Assembly: GCA_016783225.1 (NCBI GenBank)
Contig: JADHWZ010000098.1
Location: forward strand, 1 to 8,325
Origin: Dehalococcoidia bacterium
GTDB taxonomy: Bacteria; Chloroflexota; Dehalococcoidia; GIF9; UBA5620
Length of the DNA stretch: 8,325 bases
Reading direction: 5' to 3'
Of this stretch, positions 6,727 to 8,325 are shown one piece after another. The position numbers were made by a program, and so were the translations under genes. Each line of letters begins with the position of its first letter. Position 1 is the stretch's first letter. The notes beneath the pieces were generated by a model. That model did no database searches, was not told the DNA's origin, and worked only from the letters and a program-made list of their open reading frames with translations.

Positions 6727-6731
6727 CTTCA

Positions 6732-7655
6732 ATGAGTGAGTATTTCCGAAATCGGTTTCTCATCGTAGTGCCATTGTCTCTGCTTCTTTGGCTCGGTTGC
6801 GCTCCCCAATCTGCCCCGGGCAATCTGGTTGATAACCTCGGCAGGACAGTGACTATTGACCAAATACCACAAAGAATCATATCTCTGGCGCCAAGCAATA
6901 CCGAGATACTGTTCGCTCTTGGCCTGGACAACAGGGTGGTAGGGGTCACCGAGTACTGCAACTATCCCGAAGCGGCTACGGCCAAACCTGAAGTAGGTGG
7001 TTTCAGCACTGTTGACATAGAAAAGGTGGTTTCTCTCGATCCAGACTTGGTACTGGCAACGCAAATTCACGGCAAAACCGTTATCCCCGCGCTGGAGGAA
7101 CTCGGACTTACGGTTGTAGCCCTGGCACCGAGTTCTCTGAACGAGGTGCTGGACAACATCATGTTGGTAGGCAGACTCACCGGCCAGCGCAAGGCGTCTT
7201 CACAACTAGTTGATAACTTGAGGACAAAGATTGAGAATGTGGCCAACAAAACTCGAAACCTCCCTCCGAACCAAAGGCCGAGAGTCCTTTATCTCACCTG
7301 GCATGACCCGCTGATGACTGCCGGCACAGGAACGTTAGTCGATGACGTAATCTGCAAGGCAGGCGGGCAAAACATCGCTCACGATATCTCAGGACACAAG
7401 GCTATCGATCTGGAGACGGTTATCCATAGAGACCCCGAGGTAATTATCGCCTCTGTTGGTATGGGAACGGGCGAAGACATGCCCTGGCAATATGTCAAGA
7501 CCGAGCCGAGACTGGAAGGCACTCAAGCATTGGCCAATAAGAGAGTATACAAAATCGACGGTGACACAATACACCGTCCTGGCCCTCGGATAATTCATGC
7601 TCTGGAGTTGATGGCACAATTCATTCATCCGGACCTCTTCTACGCAACCGAATGA
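6732..7655 (+). CDS. btuF: Corrinoid ABC transporter substrate-binding lipoprotein (BtuF-like)
   Basis: Periplasmic-binding-protein family protein (PF01497 type), 307 residues, that should capture cobalamin or another corrinoid outside the membrane and deliver it to the permease encoded next. An N-terminal signal with a hydrophobic core (residues 9-22) ends in WLGC with Cys23 as the probable lipid-attachment site; Trp at the -3 position is atypical for a lipobox. The mature part begins with a degenerate beta strand (VDNLGRTVTI), then RIISLAPSNTEILFALGL (48-65) and VGGFSTVDIEKVVSLDPDLVLA (87-108), all typical of this family. A long middle helix follows, then RPRVLYLTWHDPLMTAGTGT at the start of the second lobe. 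Family members also bind siderophores or heme, but the riboswitch makes corrinoid the best call. Expression should fall when corrinoid is plentiful. It ends with TGA, and the permease follows after 86 bases. Confidence 0.88.
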   Translation: MSEYFRNRFLIVVPLSLLLWLGCAPQSAPGNLVDNLGRTVTIDQIPQRIISLAPSNTEILFALGLDNRVVGVTEYCNYPEAATAKPEVGGFSTVDIEKVVSLDPDLVLATQIHGKTVIPALEELGLTVVALAPSSLNEVLDNIMLVGRLTGQRKASSQLVDNLRTKIENVANKTRNLPPNQRPRVLYLTWHDPLMTAGTGTLVDDVICKAGGQNIAHDISGHKAIDLETVIHRDPEVIIASVGMGTGEDMPWQYVKTEPRLEGTQALANKRVYKIDGDTIHRPGPRIIHALELMAQFIHPDLFYATE

Positions 7656-7678
7656 ATACCTGTCAGGTCACGTATTCA
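7653..7678 (+). repeat. Inverted repeat (hairpin) after the btuF-like gene
   Basis: TGAATAC (7653-7659) and GTATTCA (7672-7678) form a perfect 7-base-pair stem with a 12-base loop. The 5' arm includes the stop codon. There is no T-tract, so it is unlikely to be a terminator. It may protect the 3' end of the binding-protein message and give more binding protein than permease. Confidence 0.4.
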
Positions 7679-7741
7679 AACAGTGTTTCCCACAACAGGC
7701 AACGGCAGGCCAAAGCATGAGGTGATAAGGATCGCTTAGGA

Positions 7742-8224
7742 ATGGCATTAGAACTGCTCAAAGACGTACGCGTACCTAAAACGCCTACTCCTTACCCATT
7801 ACAATGGCGTAGCCGAGTCTACGCTATAGCCGGTCTAGTTCTACTCCTGGGAATAGTGATGGTAGTGACCTCGGCTATCGGGAGTACACACATCCCCCTG
7901 GCCATTCTGGGGCAGGTATTGTTGGGCAAGTTACCTTTTATCGAAGTCGAGCCCACCTGGGCGAGCAGTGTGGAGACCATCATTCTTGACATTCGTTTGC
8001 CTCGGCTGGTGCTGGCAGGGCTGGTAGGCGCCGCCTTGGCCGTGGCCGGAGCTACGTACCAGGGGCTTTTCCGCAACCCCTTAGCTGACCCCTACCTTAT
8101 CGGCGTCGCCCAGGGAGCAGCGCTGGGAGCTGTCATCGGTTTCGTGCTGCCGGCATCATGGCAAGCCGCCAGCACCCCAATATTGGCATTCGCCGGCGCT
8201 CTCATAGCTGTAGCTATCGTCTAG
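7742..8224 (+). CDS. btuC: Corrinoid ABC transporter permease (FecCD/BtuC family), cut by an in-frame TAG
   Basis: N-terminal half of a FecCD-type permease that would form the dimeric membrane channel for corrinoid import with BtuF and an ATPase. This frame gives 160 residues before TAG, while family members have about 330-350. The first membrane helix is near residues 26-46, followed by the highly typical RLPR (85-88), a Gly/Ala-rich helix, and [19 protein letters not shown] (103-121). The frame stops at TAG after [10 protein letters not shown], in the middle of a membrane helix. Beyond it the same frame reads SIAKVGKTLPMTTLILAGVA, exactly what a FecCD protein has there. The start ATG has AAGGA ten bases upstream and AGGTGAT a little further away. 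Either the gene is broken by a point mutation, the base is a sequence error, or the codon is read through. Calling it BtuC and not a siderophore permease depends on the riboswitch. Confidence 0.85.
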   Translation: MALELLKDVRVPKTPTPYPLQWRSRVYAIAGLVLLLGIVMVVTSAIGSTHIPLAILGQVLLGKLPFIEVEPTWASSVETIILDIRLPRLVLAGLVGAALAVAGATYQGLFRNPLADPYLIGVAQGAALGAVIGFVLPASWQAASTPILAFAGALIAVAIV

Positions 8225-8325
8225 TCCATAGCCAAGGTAGGTAAAACTCTGCCCATGACAACTCTTATCCTGGCTGGTGTAGCCCTGGGCGCCTTCCTGG
8301 CAGCAATTACTTCATATTTGATGAT
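8225..8325 (+). pseudogene. In-frame continuation of the FecCD permease, cut by the window end
   Basis: After the TAG at 8222-8224 the same frame is open to the last base and encodes SIAKVGKTLPMTTLILAGVA followed by LGAFLAAITSYLM. This matches the conserved stretch of FecCD permeases around the LLLAGxALG motif. No ribosome binding site or suitable early start suggests independent translation; the first ATG, in LPMTT, lies 33 bases in. The rest of the gene, and presumably a btuD-like ATPase, lie outside the window. Confidence 0.75.

Noticed and set aside
6702..6731. TTG-initiated ten-residue extension of the btuF-like protein
   Set aside because: The TTG is in the terminator T-tract and the extension would translate the ribosome binding site; the ATG at 6732 has AGGAGG properly spaced.
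1..8325. CRISPR arrays, tRNA/rRNA genes, transposases or attachment sites
   Set aside because: No regularly spaced repeats, tRNA-like cloverleaf, rRNA segment, transposase motif or flanking direct repeats were seen on reading both strands.

Overview
The window looks like a piece of a bacterial chromosome. Supporting signs are Shine-Dalgarno sequences, TTG starts, a lipoprotein signal and a cobalamin riboswitch with an intrinsic terminator. An anaerobic Chloroflexota (Dehalococcoidia-like) host would fit, because an archaeal-looking STT3 oligosaccharyltransferase sits beside corrinoid uptake genes. This is an inference from gene content; there is no marker gene to confirm it.

Left part (about 1-6403, minus strand) is a cell-surface glycan region. 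In transcription order it holds a 790-residue STT3/AglB-type oligosaccharyltransferase, a decayed stretch with a HEPN-domain remnant, a Wzx-like polysaccharide flippase, a second short stretch that looks like a broken gene, and a PAPS-dependent sulfotransferase. A plausible joint role is export, protein attachment and sulfation of a glycan. No glycosyltransferase that builds the glycan is in view, so the pathway link is inferred from proximity. Two stretches (1137-1717 and 3179-4030) carry no intact gene and contain fragments, frame changes and stops. They look like gene remains.

Right part (about 6404-8325, plus strand) is a corrinoid uptake operon. A divergent intergenic region carries a good promoter for each direction. 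The plus-strand transcript opens with a cobalamin riboswitch, followed by an intrinsic terminator and a competing antiterminator pairing. Then come a BtuF-like binding lipoprotein and a BtuC/FecCD-type permease, which runs off the end of the window. The permease reading frame is cut by one in-frame TAG at 8222-8224, after which clear FecCD-like protein continues in the same frame.

No CRISPR array, tRNA, rRNA or insertion sequence was recognised. The most notable observations are the amber codon inside the permease, the bacterial STT3 with D-x-H, TIxE and WWDYG motifs, and the decayed segments in the glycan locus.
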